NCBI GenBank assembly: GCA_019022495.1
Contig: JAFEKR010000032.1
Location: forward strand, 496,001 to 560,000
Origin: Epichloe hybrida
Taxonomy: Eukaryota; Ascomycota; Sordariomycetes; Hypocreales; Clavicipitaceae
Reading direction: 5' to 3'
DNA: 64,000 bases
Shown here: in pieces, positions 32,644 through 45,000 of the stretch
How positions within the stretch are numbered: position 1 is the stretch's first letter
Layout: each line of letters begins with the position of its first letter
Notes under the pieces: generated by a model
Told to the model about the DNA's origin: nothing
Databases searched by the model: none
The model's input: the letters and a program-made list of their open reading frames with translations, nothing else
Program-made: the position numbers and the translations under genes

Positions 32644-33749
32644 CTTTCCTTATTATATTAATAAGTAATACTAAATAATACTTCCTTAATTACCTCTTTA
32701 GAAATAACTATTTTTATAAGGAGATAATTACTTATATTTATTAATAATTTAAGATAGAAAGTAACTAATAATTTTATTACTATAAAGAAAGTAGTATAAT
32801 ATTAAAGAGTATAATTAAAAAGAATCCTAATAAAAGCAAGCTTAATTACCTTAAGATTATATTATTAACCCTTAATAGAATTTATAAAGAGCTATACCTA
32901 GCTAAAATAGTAAATACTAAGCTTTCTAAGTAAGTATTAAATACTATAACTAGTGTGCTTAAATATTAGATAGTAAAATACATATACTCCCTAGGCTTTA
33001 AAAGTCTTACTAAAGACCTTTATAAAGTAATAACTATTATAAAATTAAATAAGAAGTTCTTCTAATACCTTTAGTACTAATAAGAAAACCCTCTAGAAGC
33101 TATATTTACTAATTATTAGTATAAATAATAATTCTATAGTAAGGGAAGCTATTATAGTTAAAGCCTTAGACTAAGCACTAAGCATTGCTTAATATGTAGT
33201 TTGTCAAGCGGAAAACAACACCCTAAAAGACACGATGCTAGCCCACGATCGCGAGTAGCTCTAGAGCCTACACATAACAGAGGGGTCGATTAACTTAACA
33301 ATATTAATCACAATAACGGCTAGGACTATCTCGTTATGCAGAGATATCTAAGATTAAATAGTCTATTAGATTAGAAGTAATATCTTAAATAAATAAGGGA
33401 GGGTATTTTCTTAATTTATCTTATAGTAAACATAGGTATAATCTTAGGTAAAGTAAACTTAAGGTAATCTTAAGAATCTTGTAAGGTACGTGGATTGCTA
33501 TTAAAGAGTCTGTCTATAAGCGGTCCCTTTATAGATCAAATAGTCCTATTACCTAGATAACTAATATTGTTATCCCTTATTGTGATATTCCTATCCCTAA
33601 ACCCTAGCACCTGTCATCGTAATGCGCGTTTTTAGGCGCGCATCTTACGGCACACAGTAGTAAGAGTAGTTATTAGTTTTCTAATTACTTTACTAAAGAA
33701 TATTAAAAGAAAAAAGACTACTAGTAAGCTAGTAAAATATATTATATAC
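32644..33749 (+). pseudogene. Copia-1 gag relic, copy e (part 2), with LTR-like insertion
   Basis: Matches 36738 to about 37385 of copy f, i.e. the middle and end of gag. The frame reads KHCLIC just before the 33201-33656 insertion and resumes with SKSSY*F, so the insertion falls inside the gag zinc knuckle. Homology ends at 33749. Upstream gag is at 22778-24038; about 380 bp between the two parts is missing. Confidence 0.72.
33201..33656. mobile_element. 456-bp solo LTR-like insertion with 5-bp duplication
   Basis: GTAGT occurs immediately before (33196-33200) and after (33657-33661) the insert, and removing it restores the gag sequence seen in copy f. The insert begins TTGTCAAGCGGAAAACAACA and ends TCTTACGGCACACA. 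Size, 5-bp duplication and near TG..CA ends fit a solo LTR of a family not otherwise seen here. No coding potential. Confidence 0.65.
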
Positions 33750-34588
33750 TGTTAAAAATAAGACCTATTTTTAGCCCTTTTCTAGTTAAAGAACCTTTTT
33801 ATTACTAGCTTGTATTGCAAGCCTGACAGCTGCACTGCAGCTGTTAATGGTCGCGAAGGTAGCTATCAATAGCTACGTCGCAGCTGTTAACAGCTGCGTC
33901 CGACCGTGTGGATAACTAATTAGTCAATTACGTTATGGCTACAAGTGTAGCTATAACCACGCTACTAGTAATTAGGTAAGCTAAGGTGACGTAAGCTATG
34001 GTAATATAAGCAGGTTACCTTACATATAACTTACCCTATAGCTATCTTTAATAGCGATTTTCTCTTTAACTAAAGTTATACAAAAGTTTTATATATAGCA
34101 AATTAAAGCTAAAAGATAGGGCTTTCTTTTTATATAAGGTTATTTTTAGGACTAAAAGTTAGTGCATACGGGTTACTAGCTAGTATGGTGGTGACTTGAT
34201 TTTTTGATTTTTACATATAAATAAATTTTGCGGAAAATCAAAAGTGGCCTATAAGACCCCTTTAGCAGCCTAGATCCACTAATATAGTTAGTAAGTCTAT
34301 AAGAGAAAGAAAATCTTTTTAACTAGCTAGATAGCTAGTTCTCTTAACTAATAACAGCCGCATTGCCTGTATAACGTATTTAAAATTAATTCTATTACTT
34401 TATAAAATATTATAAAAGTAATCTAAATTGAATTCTATTAGTTAATAACTATTATAACCTTCCGTTACGTTACGTTAATTGATATAATGTTATAGCCTTA
34501 TCGGTCCCTGACCAGTGACCGTAGAGCTTGCACCTATACAGCTGTTGCTAGCTAGCAACTAGCTCCTTACATTTTAATAGGTTATGAG
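33750..34588. other. Unassigned hairpin-rich DNA
   Basis: It begins TGTTAAAAATAAG where Copia-1 gag homology stops and ends at the hAT-like terminus at 34589. It holds several perfect inverted repeats: 33827-33843 (CAGCTGCA-C-TGCAGCTG), 33859-33876 (GTAGCTAT..ATAGCTAC), 33879-33898 (CGCAGCTGTTAACAGCTGCG) and 34544-34559 (GTTGCTAGCTAGCAAC). No open frame or known element is recognised. Confidence 0.5.
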
Positions 34589-34819
34589 CAGAGCATTGTT
34601 GTATTGTATTGTATTGTATTTTTTGGCCCTTCGATGTATTGTATTGTATTGTATTGCCCTATGTATTGTTAGGGAAAATTAAAAGTGGGGCATTATATAA
34701 ATTTATGATATAGTAGTTTTTTTAAGTAATCTAATTATAGTATCCTTATTTTTATATATAATTTAGTTATTTATTTAAAAATCTATAAAGTTTTAGCTTA
34801 TTTAGAAAAGTAAGCTTAT
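34589..34819 (-). mobile_element. hAT-like element terminus (copy m)
   Basis: Begins CAGAGCATTG, followed by TGTAT pentamer runs (34598-34660) and then GTTAGGGAAAATTAAAAGTG. This order is the reverse complement of the right end of the element at 41380-49511 (CAGAGCATG, GTAAT runs, GTTAGGGGAAAATAAAAGTG). Candidate target sequence GTTATGAG precedes it (34581-34588). It is interrupted at 34820 by Copia-1 copy f; the other end was not found. Confidence 0.6.
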
Positions 34820-35085
34820 TGTTGATTCCTTCGGATCTTCATCGGTTTAATCGTGGCCAAAGACTAGACTAAATTGTGAGTCTAGCGTAATGCATGCAAT
34901 GCGATTAGCTATATTAATTTGCCACCCTCTCTTTTGCCTTATATATAGGTTTTGCTTACTTTCCTAGTATCTAGACTTTCCCTCTCTTTTTTCTCTTTCC
35001 TTCCTAGCTAATTTAATTAACTATTATTAACTTTAATTATATAGAATTACCTTTATACTTATGTAGGACCTTAATATAACTAATA
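34820..35085 (+). repeat. Copia-1 5' LTR (266 bp), copy f
   Basis: Starts TGTTGATTCCTTCGGATC and ends ATATAACTAATA (from GAATCCAACA by C-to-T). The first 45 bases are nearly unmutated, while the 3' half is heavily RIPped. Confidence 0.9.
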
Positions 35086-38000
35086 CTAATTAGTAGTTAA
35101 CTTTATAACTATAGATAAGCTAAGTATTATAAGAAAAGACATTTTTATAAATACTACTACTACTACCCCTTATTATACTATAATAGTTATTATAGTAAAG
35201 AGGTATAACTATATAAGTATGCTAAAGGAAAAGACTAGAATCCTAGTTATAGGCTTATTAGGCTTCTAAGGAATTAATTTATTAACCCTTAGGCTAAGGG
35301 ATATAACTTTATTATATCTATCTAGGATATTATTATTAATTATTGATTTTATTATTTATTATAAGAAAACTAACTAACTAACTAAATCTATTACCATAAG
35401 GCATTTATTTTAAACCTAACGTTAAATAACCTTAGCTAAGCTAGCTAATACACCTATAAATTCCCTTTAATATATTACTTTCTAATAGACCTTTAATCTC
35501 TCCCTATAAGCATTTACTACTTGTTTTTACCCCCTTTACTCTTAGTGTTATTTGCCTTATACTTATTAGTAAAAGAGAGAGATTACCTCCTTCCTTTCTT
35601 TTTATAAAAAATAGGAACTAGTAATTCCTATTATTCTCTTATTACTTTTTCTATTATTTTCTAGTTACTTTTAGAACTTCTATTAATTTCTTTATCTTTA
35701 TTAATTTATTCTTATTACTACTTTTACTACTTTTACTACTTTTTCTTCTGTTTTTTTTCTTATTTTCGTAATCTTCTAATTTTATTAGAGTAATAACGCT
35801 CCTAAGGTGCAAAAGAAGAACCTTATAATAGTAATAGGCAAACATAGGAGCTTAATTAGTAGTAAAAACAATAAATTAGTAATATTCCTTTTATAGTTAA
35901 AGATAGTAAAGGAATCTAGACCTTCTATAAGAGTAAAGGCTACTAGTAATAGCAAGGCTTTAACTATTACCCCTAAAAGACCCTAAGAGTATAAGTTACT
36001 CTTATGCCTTTAATAGCTTACTTATAACTTCTCTAGTAATTAGAAAGAATTCATTAAGCTAGATCTAAAGACTACTATATAGCTTAAGCTTAATAACTAG
36101 ATTATAAGATTTATTAACCTTAGTAAGTATTAAGGTTAGAGAGATAATAACCTATAGGAATTATTCTAAGAAGACTTTAAAGGATAGTTTAAAGACACCT
36201 TTAAAAGGGCTATAAAGAAAGTTATTAAAGAATTATATAATTCTTTACAAGATTATAGCGTTCTTATTAAGCAAGGCCTAGGATATTTAATCCTAGTATC
36301 CCTTAAAGAAGTGCTTTATTAAACTTTAATGCCTCTTTAGTTATAGGAGAGATTATAAGAGAGACTATAATCTTCTAAACCCCTAGAGCCTTAATATTAA
36401 TAGCCCTAATAACCTACCCTAGAAATCTACCTTCCCTAACCCTAAAGACTATATAAACCTTTATAAGAGCCCCTATAATAATTACTATTAAATTAATAGC
36501 TTTATCCTAATGATTGTTATTAATAACGACTAGGGGACTATTATTTATAACAAAATATGCCTTTATAGTAATTCGCCTCTGAAGATTAGATTATAAAGAA
36601 AATCTCAGAGCTTATAAAGATATATAAGAATAGTAACTACTATAGTAAGAAGCTATATAACTTCTTAATACTAAAGATTACGCTCTTTAAAAATAAGTGT
36701 AATAGAATTAACCTTTCTTAAATGTATTATTAGAAGGCTTTCCCTATTATGTTAATAAGTAATGCTAAATAATACTTCCTTAATTACCTCTTTAGGAATA
36801 ACTATTCTTATAAAAAGATAATTACTTATATTTATTAACACTTTAAGATAGAAAGTAACTAGTAATTCTATTACTACTAATAAAGTAGTATAATATTAAA
36901 GAATATAATTAAGAAGAACCCTAATAAAAGTAAGCTTAATTACCTTAAGATTATATTATTAACCCTTAAGAAGATTTATAGAGAACTATACCTTGCTAAA
37001 ATAGTAGATACTAAGCTCTATAAGCAGGCCTTAAATACTATAGCTAGTGTGCCTAAATGTTAGATAGTGGAATATATATACTCCCTAGGCTTTAAAAGTC
37101 TTTCTAAAGACCTCTATAAGGTAATTACTATTATAGAATTAAATAAGAGGTTCTCCTAATACCTTTAGTACTAATAAGGAGACTCTCTAAAGGCTATATT
37201 TACTAATTATTAGTATAGATAGTAATTATCCCCTTATAGCAGAGGAAGCTATTATAGATAAAGCCCTAGGCTAAGCACTAAGTATTACTTTATATGTGGT
37301 AAGAGTAGCTACTAGTTCTTTAATTACTTTGCTAAAGAATATTAAAAGGAAAAGGACTACTAGTAAGCTAGTAAAATATATTATATACCCCTTTTAAAGA
37401 AAAGATTCTAGGTATTCCTTACCTCCTATAAAGGGTAGGATAATAATAAGCCTAATAAAGGCTTAGGTTAGAATTAGGAATTATATCTTTTAGCTTATAT
37501 AGAAGCTAAAGATAATAATAATAATATAGAGGAGTTACTATTAATAGTATACCTAAGTATTATATAATTCTTTTACTCTAGATTATAAACTAACTATAAT
37601 GCTACTAATGTTAATGTCCTTGCGACCCTAAATAATTAAGCCTTCTAATATATATTCCTTAGGTAAGAGCTTTATAAGCTATAAGAGTGTAATAAAGGCT
37701 TGATTTGCTATGTCTTTAAAGAATACTATTCTGAAGAAGTCTTTAAAGGGATTATACCTAATACTAGCGCTATAGGAAAGTTAACTATAGGAGAGGTATA
37801 AGTAAAGGCTTTATTAAGATTAATACCTTTATTAAAGGTAATCCCTTATAAACCCTAAATTATTATATTTAGCGCTAGATTAGTAGTTATAAGAGAAATC
37901 CTTTATATACCTATAGAACTTAGAGAGCTTGAATTTTACGTTCTTAATATAGCTACCCCCTTCCTTTTCTTAATTACTAATATAGATAAGATATAAGTTA

Positions 38001-41000
38001 AGATTAATAACCTTACTAATATACTTATCTAAGGTAATAAGACTATACCTATTATGTAATAATAGGGCTATCCTTAGTGGTTACTAGAGGCAAGAGAAAT
38101 AGTTACCTTTTACCTTTTAAAAGGAGATATTCGTTAATTCTATTATTAACTTAGTTACCCTTTTATTTAATAACTTATAAAGATCCTTTACTAAGCTAGT
38201 TATAAAGTTAAACGCTAGGTAATTAAGGAATTAACTAAAGTCTGCTACTATTACTAGATACATAGAAAGGCCCCTAGTTGATTTAAGTTTATAATTAAAG
38301 ATAACTATAAATTTAACTATAAGATTATTATTAATATTATGTAGATTCATAGCTAACTAGTACTTTATATTATTAATTTAGTAATATTATTCTAGGTAGC
38401 CTAATTCCTTAATCTAAGGAAGCAAAAGGCTTAAGATATCTAGGACGCTATTCGTAAATATTAGATTAATACTTATCTCAGACCTCTAGAATGGATTATA
38501 TATAACGCTAGTAATAACTTTACTTCTACTAAGTTTAAGCACTATACTTAACTAATATTAATTAAGACTAATAAGATACTAATTAAAGCTTATAATAGCA
38601 TTAGAAAGGTTAAGAGATATTATAAACCTTTACACTAAGCTTATAATATTATTATAGACTTAATTAGGATAGAACTTATACTAAAGTAATATCTTTAAAT
38701 AGCTATTAAAGTAATTAATAACTTTATAGGCCTAAATAATATTATCCTAACCTTACTAGTCTTTAAAGGCTACCTATAAATAATAAATAAGTTACCCCTA
38801 AGTGTCTTTATTATTTAATATGCTAAAGTAATTTATAAAGCTACTAATAAAGTCTACTACTATCTAGCTTTATAGTAGGTCTATAATACCCTTAAAGCCT
38901 AGAATAGCCTTAATATAGCACTTATATATTAGCTACCCCTATAGGCTAATGTATACATGTAAAGAGAGAAAGGTAGCTAGTATAGCCCTTATAAGCTACT
39001 TACTACTAATAGAGAGACTTATATAGTTAATATACCCTATAGCCTAGTAAAGTTTTACTTTATAGTAGTAAAGCCTTACTATAAAGACTTATATATTATA
39101 AAGGGACTAGAGTAGTAGGAGATAGAGCTTAATAATATAAAGAAAGAAGTAACTATATAACTAATTACTACTACTAAAAGAGATTCTTTAATAGAAAAAG
39201 GTAAAGAGCTATAAGCACTAGCTAAGAGAAGATAAGGGAGACTAAGAAAGGCCCTTATAGTCTAATTTATAAGCGTAAAAGAGTCTAAAGAAAAGGCTTA
39301 TAAAGCCTAGAAGGCCCTAAAGGGAAGCTATTAAGTTAAAGACTTACTACCTTACCCTAAAGGAATAAAAGTAAGGTAAAGAAAACCTTATAGCCCTAAG
39401 AAAAACATTAGCCTAATTTAGCTTTATATACTTATAAATAAAGATTAGGAGGAGGCTTTTATTTAAGAAGCTATAGCTAAAGGGATACTAAATATAGTAT
39501 TCCTTATAGTAAAGGAAAAGGCTAATTAAAACCTTACTCTTTAACTCCACTAAGAAGGGAAGATTATAACCCTAGGAAAACCCTTTAAGTAATTTAATTA
39601 AGCTAAGATTAACGCTTTATAAGCTTGTAATATGTTTAAATTTGTTAAGTATAACCTAGTAAAGCACGGAGGTTATAGAATCTTTAATTCTTATATAGTT
39701 AGAGAGATTAAAGGTAAAGGAATGGACTTACTATATAAGAAATCCTATCTTGTTATATAAGGCTATAATAATAAAGGAAAGGAATTTATCCTAACGCAAT
39801 TACTAATGATTTAATAAGCAAGCTAATGACTTATTGTAGCTATTACTTTATTATTAAGAAGAAGAGGTATTTACCTTTGGATTTGCGATATTACATAAGC
39901 TTACACTTAATTACACATAGTGCTAATAAGGCTAATTATTGTGAGATTACTAAAGCAAATTACATATCTCTTTTTAGAAGGGACTGTAATTAAATTAATT
40001 AGACCTCTTTATAGGATTATAAAGGCTAGAACCTACTAGTAGGTAATGTACTTCTGTTACTATAGGGATAACCTTAATATAATAACCTTAACCTATAATC
40101 CCTGCTTGTTAATTATAGCCCTAAATAATAAGAATCTCTTTAGTATTATTAGAATATAAACTAATGATATATTAGGCCTAAGTAATAATAACTTCTTCTA
40201 AAAAGAAGAGAAAGAGCTCTAGAAGGCTAATTTCATAGCTAAAGAAAAACAACAATTAACCACTAAGAATCCCCTTATCTTTAATAGTTATATCTTAACC
40301 TAGAATACTAATAACTCACGAATATTAACCTAGAAAGGCTAGAGTTAGAAGATTAAGGAAGTTAATTCTTAATCCCTAATAGTAAAGAAAGACTACATAG
40401 AATAATAAGCCTAAGAAAGCTACATTATAACTATATATTAACTAGAAGCTTCCTATAACTTATTAATTATAGCTTAACACTAAGAACCCTCTAAGGAAAA
40501 TATTACATACCTTAATAAATACCTTAAGTAGTAAATTAAGAATTAATAATATAAACTATAATATATTCCTTTAGTTCTTAAGGAGGCAAAGCTCTTTGTG
40601 TTCGTAAATAGATTGCTTGCTAATAACAAGGATTTAAGCTTATAGATTAGATACGTGATTATAATTAGTAACAAGATAATACAAGACAATAATACCTTTA
40701 TTATAAAAGGCAACATTATCACATATAGCTTAACAAAGAGTAAAAGAGTTACTTATAGCGCGCTTACCTTTAGTAATATAGCATAGTTTAAGGCATAGAT
40801 ATTGCCTACGCGATTTCTATAACTTTACATTAGATTATAGATTAATTAAAGATACCTTAAATTCCTATAATTCTCTGTACTAATTCCTTTTTATTATATA
40901 AATATCTTATAAAGCTAGGAACTATAAAGGAGAAAAGACTAATAATTAATATTATAGCTTTTCATTAATCATATAAGAGGCATGAGATTTACGAAGTTAG

Positions 41001-41130
41001 GTGAATTAATAGCAATAATAATCCAGCGGATGCAATAATAAAAGCATTACTAAATTCATTACTTTTCTCTTTAATTAATTCAAATAAATTAACAATTCGT
41101 GTTAAAGGATAGGTAAAGAGACTTATAATA
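35086..41130 (+). pseudogene. Copia-1 gag-pol relic, copy f
   Basis: Forward polyprotein. Gag runs from about 35500 to 37300, ending in a zinc knuckle near 37285-37345 (Y-FICGKSSY, Cys partly lost). A protease-like block NTSAIGKL lies at 37755-37790 (DTGAS-type). Integrase spans about 38180-38920, with HRKAPS, FKFIIKDNYKFN, YLRPLEWIIYNAS (second catalytic Asp now Asn) and LPPSVFIIQYAK. Its C-terminal tail is near 38930-39080, RT about 39590-40200 (LWICDIT*AYT, IRI*TNDIL), and RNase H about 40560-41100 (FVFVNRLLANN). A frameshift lies near 40775 in RNase H. The block succession is that of fungal Ty1/copia polyproteins. Heavily RIPped. Confidence 0.85.
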
Positions 41131-41307
41131 TTAGGAGACAGGAGCTTAGGTAAGAACTAATAGATTAATTTAATTAACCAATGCCACAACGGCTAATTAA
41201 AGGAATAGATTCCTATTAAGGGATTTACTTATATATACTTTCCTTTAATCTGCTTTTTATTACGTTTTTAAGCTCTTTAGCTATAAAAGAAAAAGAGAGA
41301 TTACTAG

Positions 41308-41379
41308 TGTTAATTCCTTCGGATCTTTATTAGTTTAATCGTGGCTAAAGACTAGACTAAATTATAGGTCTAGCGTAAT
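41308..41379 (+). repeat. Copia-1 3' LTR of copy f, left piece
   Basis: First 72 bases of the LTR, ending in AGCGTAAT (41372-41379), the left copy of the 8-bp duplication made by the hAT-like insertion. The LTR resumes at 49520. Confidence 0.88.
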
Positions 41380-41383
41380 CAGA

Positions 41384-41535
41384 GCATTACATTACATTAC
41401 ATTACATTGTGTAATGTTTGTAATGTAATGTAATTATTACACATTACATTACATTACACATTACATTACATTACATTACACCCCCCTTTCACACATTACA
41501 TTACATTACATGTAATTATTTGTAATTAAATGTAA
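41384..41535. repeat. ATTAC/GTAAT pentamer array, left end of element n
   Basis: Tracts of ATTAC alternate with tracts of GTAAT and are broken by CCCCCCTTTCA (41482-41492), so the strand can form long hairpins. The partner array is at 49383-49505. Confidence 0.85.
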
Positions 41536-41770
41536 TTATTTTTTATTTTTTAATATTTAGGTTAAGTAATTAGAAATTAATAGTAACAAATAACTTAAAT
41601 AATTAGAAAAGTATCTATTAGGTTTCTAAAAATATAGATTAAGGTTAAATTACTATATAAATCTTAATTATAACTTATAAAACTAATAAAACTTACTTTT
41701 TAAGCTTATTTCTTAGAAAAATATTAAAAACTTACTTTTAAGTATACTTTTTTAATAGAAAATCATATAT

Positions 41771-42066
41771 TGTTGGAACAAGCATGATATCAACAAGGGT
41801 GCGCGCCTCTGATTAGGTGGGCGCGTTGCATCGCGGACCTACATGTCTAGCCTAACCGCGCCGCGATCGGAGTTAGCACATATGGCCTCTTTACTAATAA
41901 CCCTAATTAAGGCCCCTTTTCCTATGATAAATAGCGCACCCTCTTTGCTTTTATTTAATCCCTCTTTTACTTGCTTTAATAGATTAGAATATATAATAAT
42001 TATATGCACTTTAGTCTACCCTAAAAACCCTATATATAGGTTAATAGTATCCTATAAATACTAATA
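41771..42066 (+). repeat. Copia-2 5' LTR, copy j
   Basis: 296 bp, from TGTTGGAACAAGCATGATAT to AAATACTAATA (originally ATACCAACA). It is followed by CTAATTAGTAGTTATC. Confidence 0.92.
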
Positions 42067-45000
42067 CTAATTAGTAGTTATCTCTATAAATACCATAGAT
42101 TAGCAAGGTTTATAGAAGAGATATTAGTATTAAGGACTTACCTTATAAAAGAGGAAGTGCTACTCTAAGATACTAAATATACTAAGGAAAAAGTATATTC
42201 TAGCTCTCCTTTTACCTTAAGTAACTATAACTAGCTCTATGCTAAATCTAAGCTTATTAACTTAATTAAGGCCTAGTTAGTAACTAACCTAACCTATTTT
42301 TATTTATTTAATTAGTATGTCTATTACGTAAACAAACCCTTAGAAGTATGTTTATTAAATAATTAAGGCCTAGTTAGTAACTAACCTAACCTATCCTTAA
42401 TTATTTAATTAAACTTACTAAGGGGTAAAGATAATAGCTTTACTTATAATCCTTTAGACTTCTATTAATTCTCTATTTCCCTTACCCCCCTATTTACCAC
42501 TAATATTATAGTAAAATATTACGTAATAAGCACTAGAGAATAAGGAATTATTTAATCTTAAAGTAAATACTACCCCTAAAGAACTTATAGCCTAGATTCT
42601 TATTAAGAAAGCAACCTATAAATATAAGAACCTATACCTATAAACCCTATCCACTATCTTTAGTAATAACTTTAGAGAATAGAAATAAGAAATATTCTAA
42701 GTAGTAAATCCTAAAGCTATAAAGAGTCTTTAAGACTTTCTCTTCTTTAGTAGTATTTACATAAACCTATAGAGTTACTATAAGATAATAGTCTTGCTTA
42801 AAGATATTATTAACTATAATAGATTCTATAATTAGAAAGAAGAAGAAATATAGGAAGTTACTAGGAAGTATTCCCCCTTTAAGAGGTAAATAGTAAAGAA
42901 GGACTTCTATAAAGACCTCCTTCCTATTAGTATCCCTTCTTTTAGAGATTAACTAAAGTAACTAATTACTTTATATTATCCCTAATCCCCTTAACTACTA
43001 TAATCACTCCTATTCTATTCCTAGATTCTATTACACTAATCCCTAAGTATGCTAAGTGTAAGGCAAAGGCGTAATAGCAGAGGTAATCCCCTTATTATAA
43101 GCCCTTAACTATAACCCTAGACCCCCCTTATTTCCTCTCCTATAATAAGGTATTATAATCCCCCTCTATAATCTAGGACTATAGTACCTCTTTTATAAGA
43201 TTTAATTATCCCTATTCCCCCTTAGGAGATAGGCTAACCCTTATTAAAGTAACTACTTAATCTTAATAAATTCTATAGTAATAAGAGTATTAAGTATAGC
43301 ACTAAGAAGTATAACATTCTTAATATTAAGCTCTTAACCTATTAAAGGAAGTATAAAATACTAGGAATTACATAAGAATAGTTAGGCTATGGTTTTAAGT
43401 TTATACTAAAAGAAAGACCTTTATAGTACTTCTTAGAGAACCTTTTAGGCTAAGGAGACCCCTAAGATCTCCTAACTCTTATCTATAGGATTAGGCAAAA
43501 GTTTAAGATAGATAATACGTATTAAAAGAACTATCTATTATAGGGAAGATTATAACTACTTATAATTATCTAAGAGAACCCTAGTAAATTAAAGATTAAG
43601 TGCTTTAAAGACCTTATAATAAAGCTTTTAAATCTCTAAAGGGCAAATCCTTATGGATCCTAGTTAGAATTAGACCTCTATAGTTAGATTCTAAATGCTT
43701 GTAAAGGAATCCTAGAATATAGGGCCTGTATTATTAATTCTCCTGTTAACCTCTAATGCTTTTATGAACAGATAAGGATGTTAATTAGTAAATCTAAAGC
43801 TTTAATTAATTAGTAGTAGTTTCTTATAGAAGCTAGCACTAAGGAATACTTTTAGACTAACTATAAGTATAATAGAAGAGGCAAGGAAGCCTAGTATAGT
43901 TAATCTTTATTAAAGAGCAAGCCTTAATGCTTAAAAAAGTATTATATATATAGTAAAGAAGGTTATTAGTTAACTAAACACTTAGATAAGGACTAGAAGA
44001 AGGTATTCTAATGATTTAAGAATTACTCTTATATAGACTTAATAGCTTCTTTATATAATACGTTCCTAATATAGTATAAAGGCAATAATAATTCTAAATT
44101 AGCTAAGAATAACAATATTAACTAATATCTAATAGAACTTGGTTTTAGTAAAGAAGATAGCGATAGCTAAGTGCCCACAAGCTTCTTCACATATAGGACT
44201 ACCTATAATAGCTATGTGACTACTAAGATTCTTACTAGTAAAGTAATAACTTATACTCTAGTTAAGAAGGATTTATTTAATCTTTAGGAACTAGATAAGG
44301 TACTAAGCGTATTTACACTTAAAGGATAATATTTATCTAGAACCTTTAAAGGTATTATAGCTAATATAAGTGCTACGGGATGTTTATTAGTAAGCTACCC
44401 TTAATTCTTAGCTTTATAAAGTGTAATACTAACTATTATGCTTAATAAGTTAGATAATAGGAAGATAAAGATTAAATTTAGCCTTAGAGAACTAATTAAG
44501 GCACTTAGATTAATTAAAGTACTAACTTTATTCGGAATTATTCTCTTTTAGGTAATCCTTATAAACACTCCCTTTCTCTTATACCTTAATAATATAACCT
44601 ACCTAAAGATTGATTTTTATATATTAGAGAACGTTCTATAGTAAGGGAATATTAAGGTTCCTATTGTGTGTAAATAGGGGCACGCGTAAATGCTTCTTAA
44701 TAAAGAAGAAAGTATTGCTTAGAGTTATCTTATAGAGATTAAGCTTTGCTAATTATATTAATGCTTTAGACACCCTTTAGTTTAATATCTTTATAATTTA
44801 CTATGTAAATTAGGGCACGAGGTTAAGTTTAAAGCTATTAAGAAACTAACTAAGGTTTACTAGTAGTGCTAATTACACGCGGATAGCTTACATTAGTTTA
44901 AATTCACTCTTCAGAATAAATATGCCTATAATTACAAAATCATTGTAGATATTATATATCTTAATAGTAACCGCCCTATTCTACAAGTTATTAATATGGC

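Larger units (their letters stand above)
34820..41379 (+). mobile_element. Copia-1 copy f, near full length (3' LTR continues at 49520)
   Basis: 5' LTR 34820-35085, primer-binding-like motif 35086, gag-pol to about 41130, 3' LTR starting at 41308. That LTR is split by the hAT-like insertion at 41380-49511, continues at 49512-49577, and is split again at 49578; the LTR end is not recovered. Without the insertions the element is about 6.7 kb. It is the reference copy for Copia-1 in this window. Confidence 0.87.

Noticed and set aside
33201..33656. Idea that this is a MITE
   Set aside because: No terminal inverted repeat beyond a few bases, and the duplication is 5 bp; a solo LTR fits better.
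35654..35845. 63-codon Lys/Ser-rich reverse frame
   Set aside because: Antisense of Copia-1 gag sequence; its Lys/Ser richness reflects AT-rich and TACTACT-like tracts.
41384..41535. Simple microsatellite explanation for the ATTAC arrays
   Set aside because: The arrays end precisely at CAGAGCAT tips next to a perfect 8-bp duplication of LTR sequence, so they are parts of a transposed unit.
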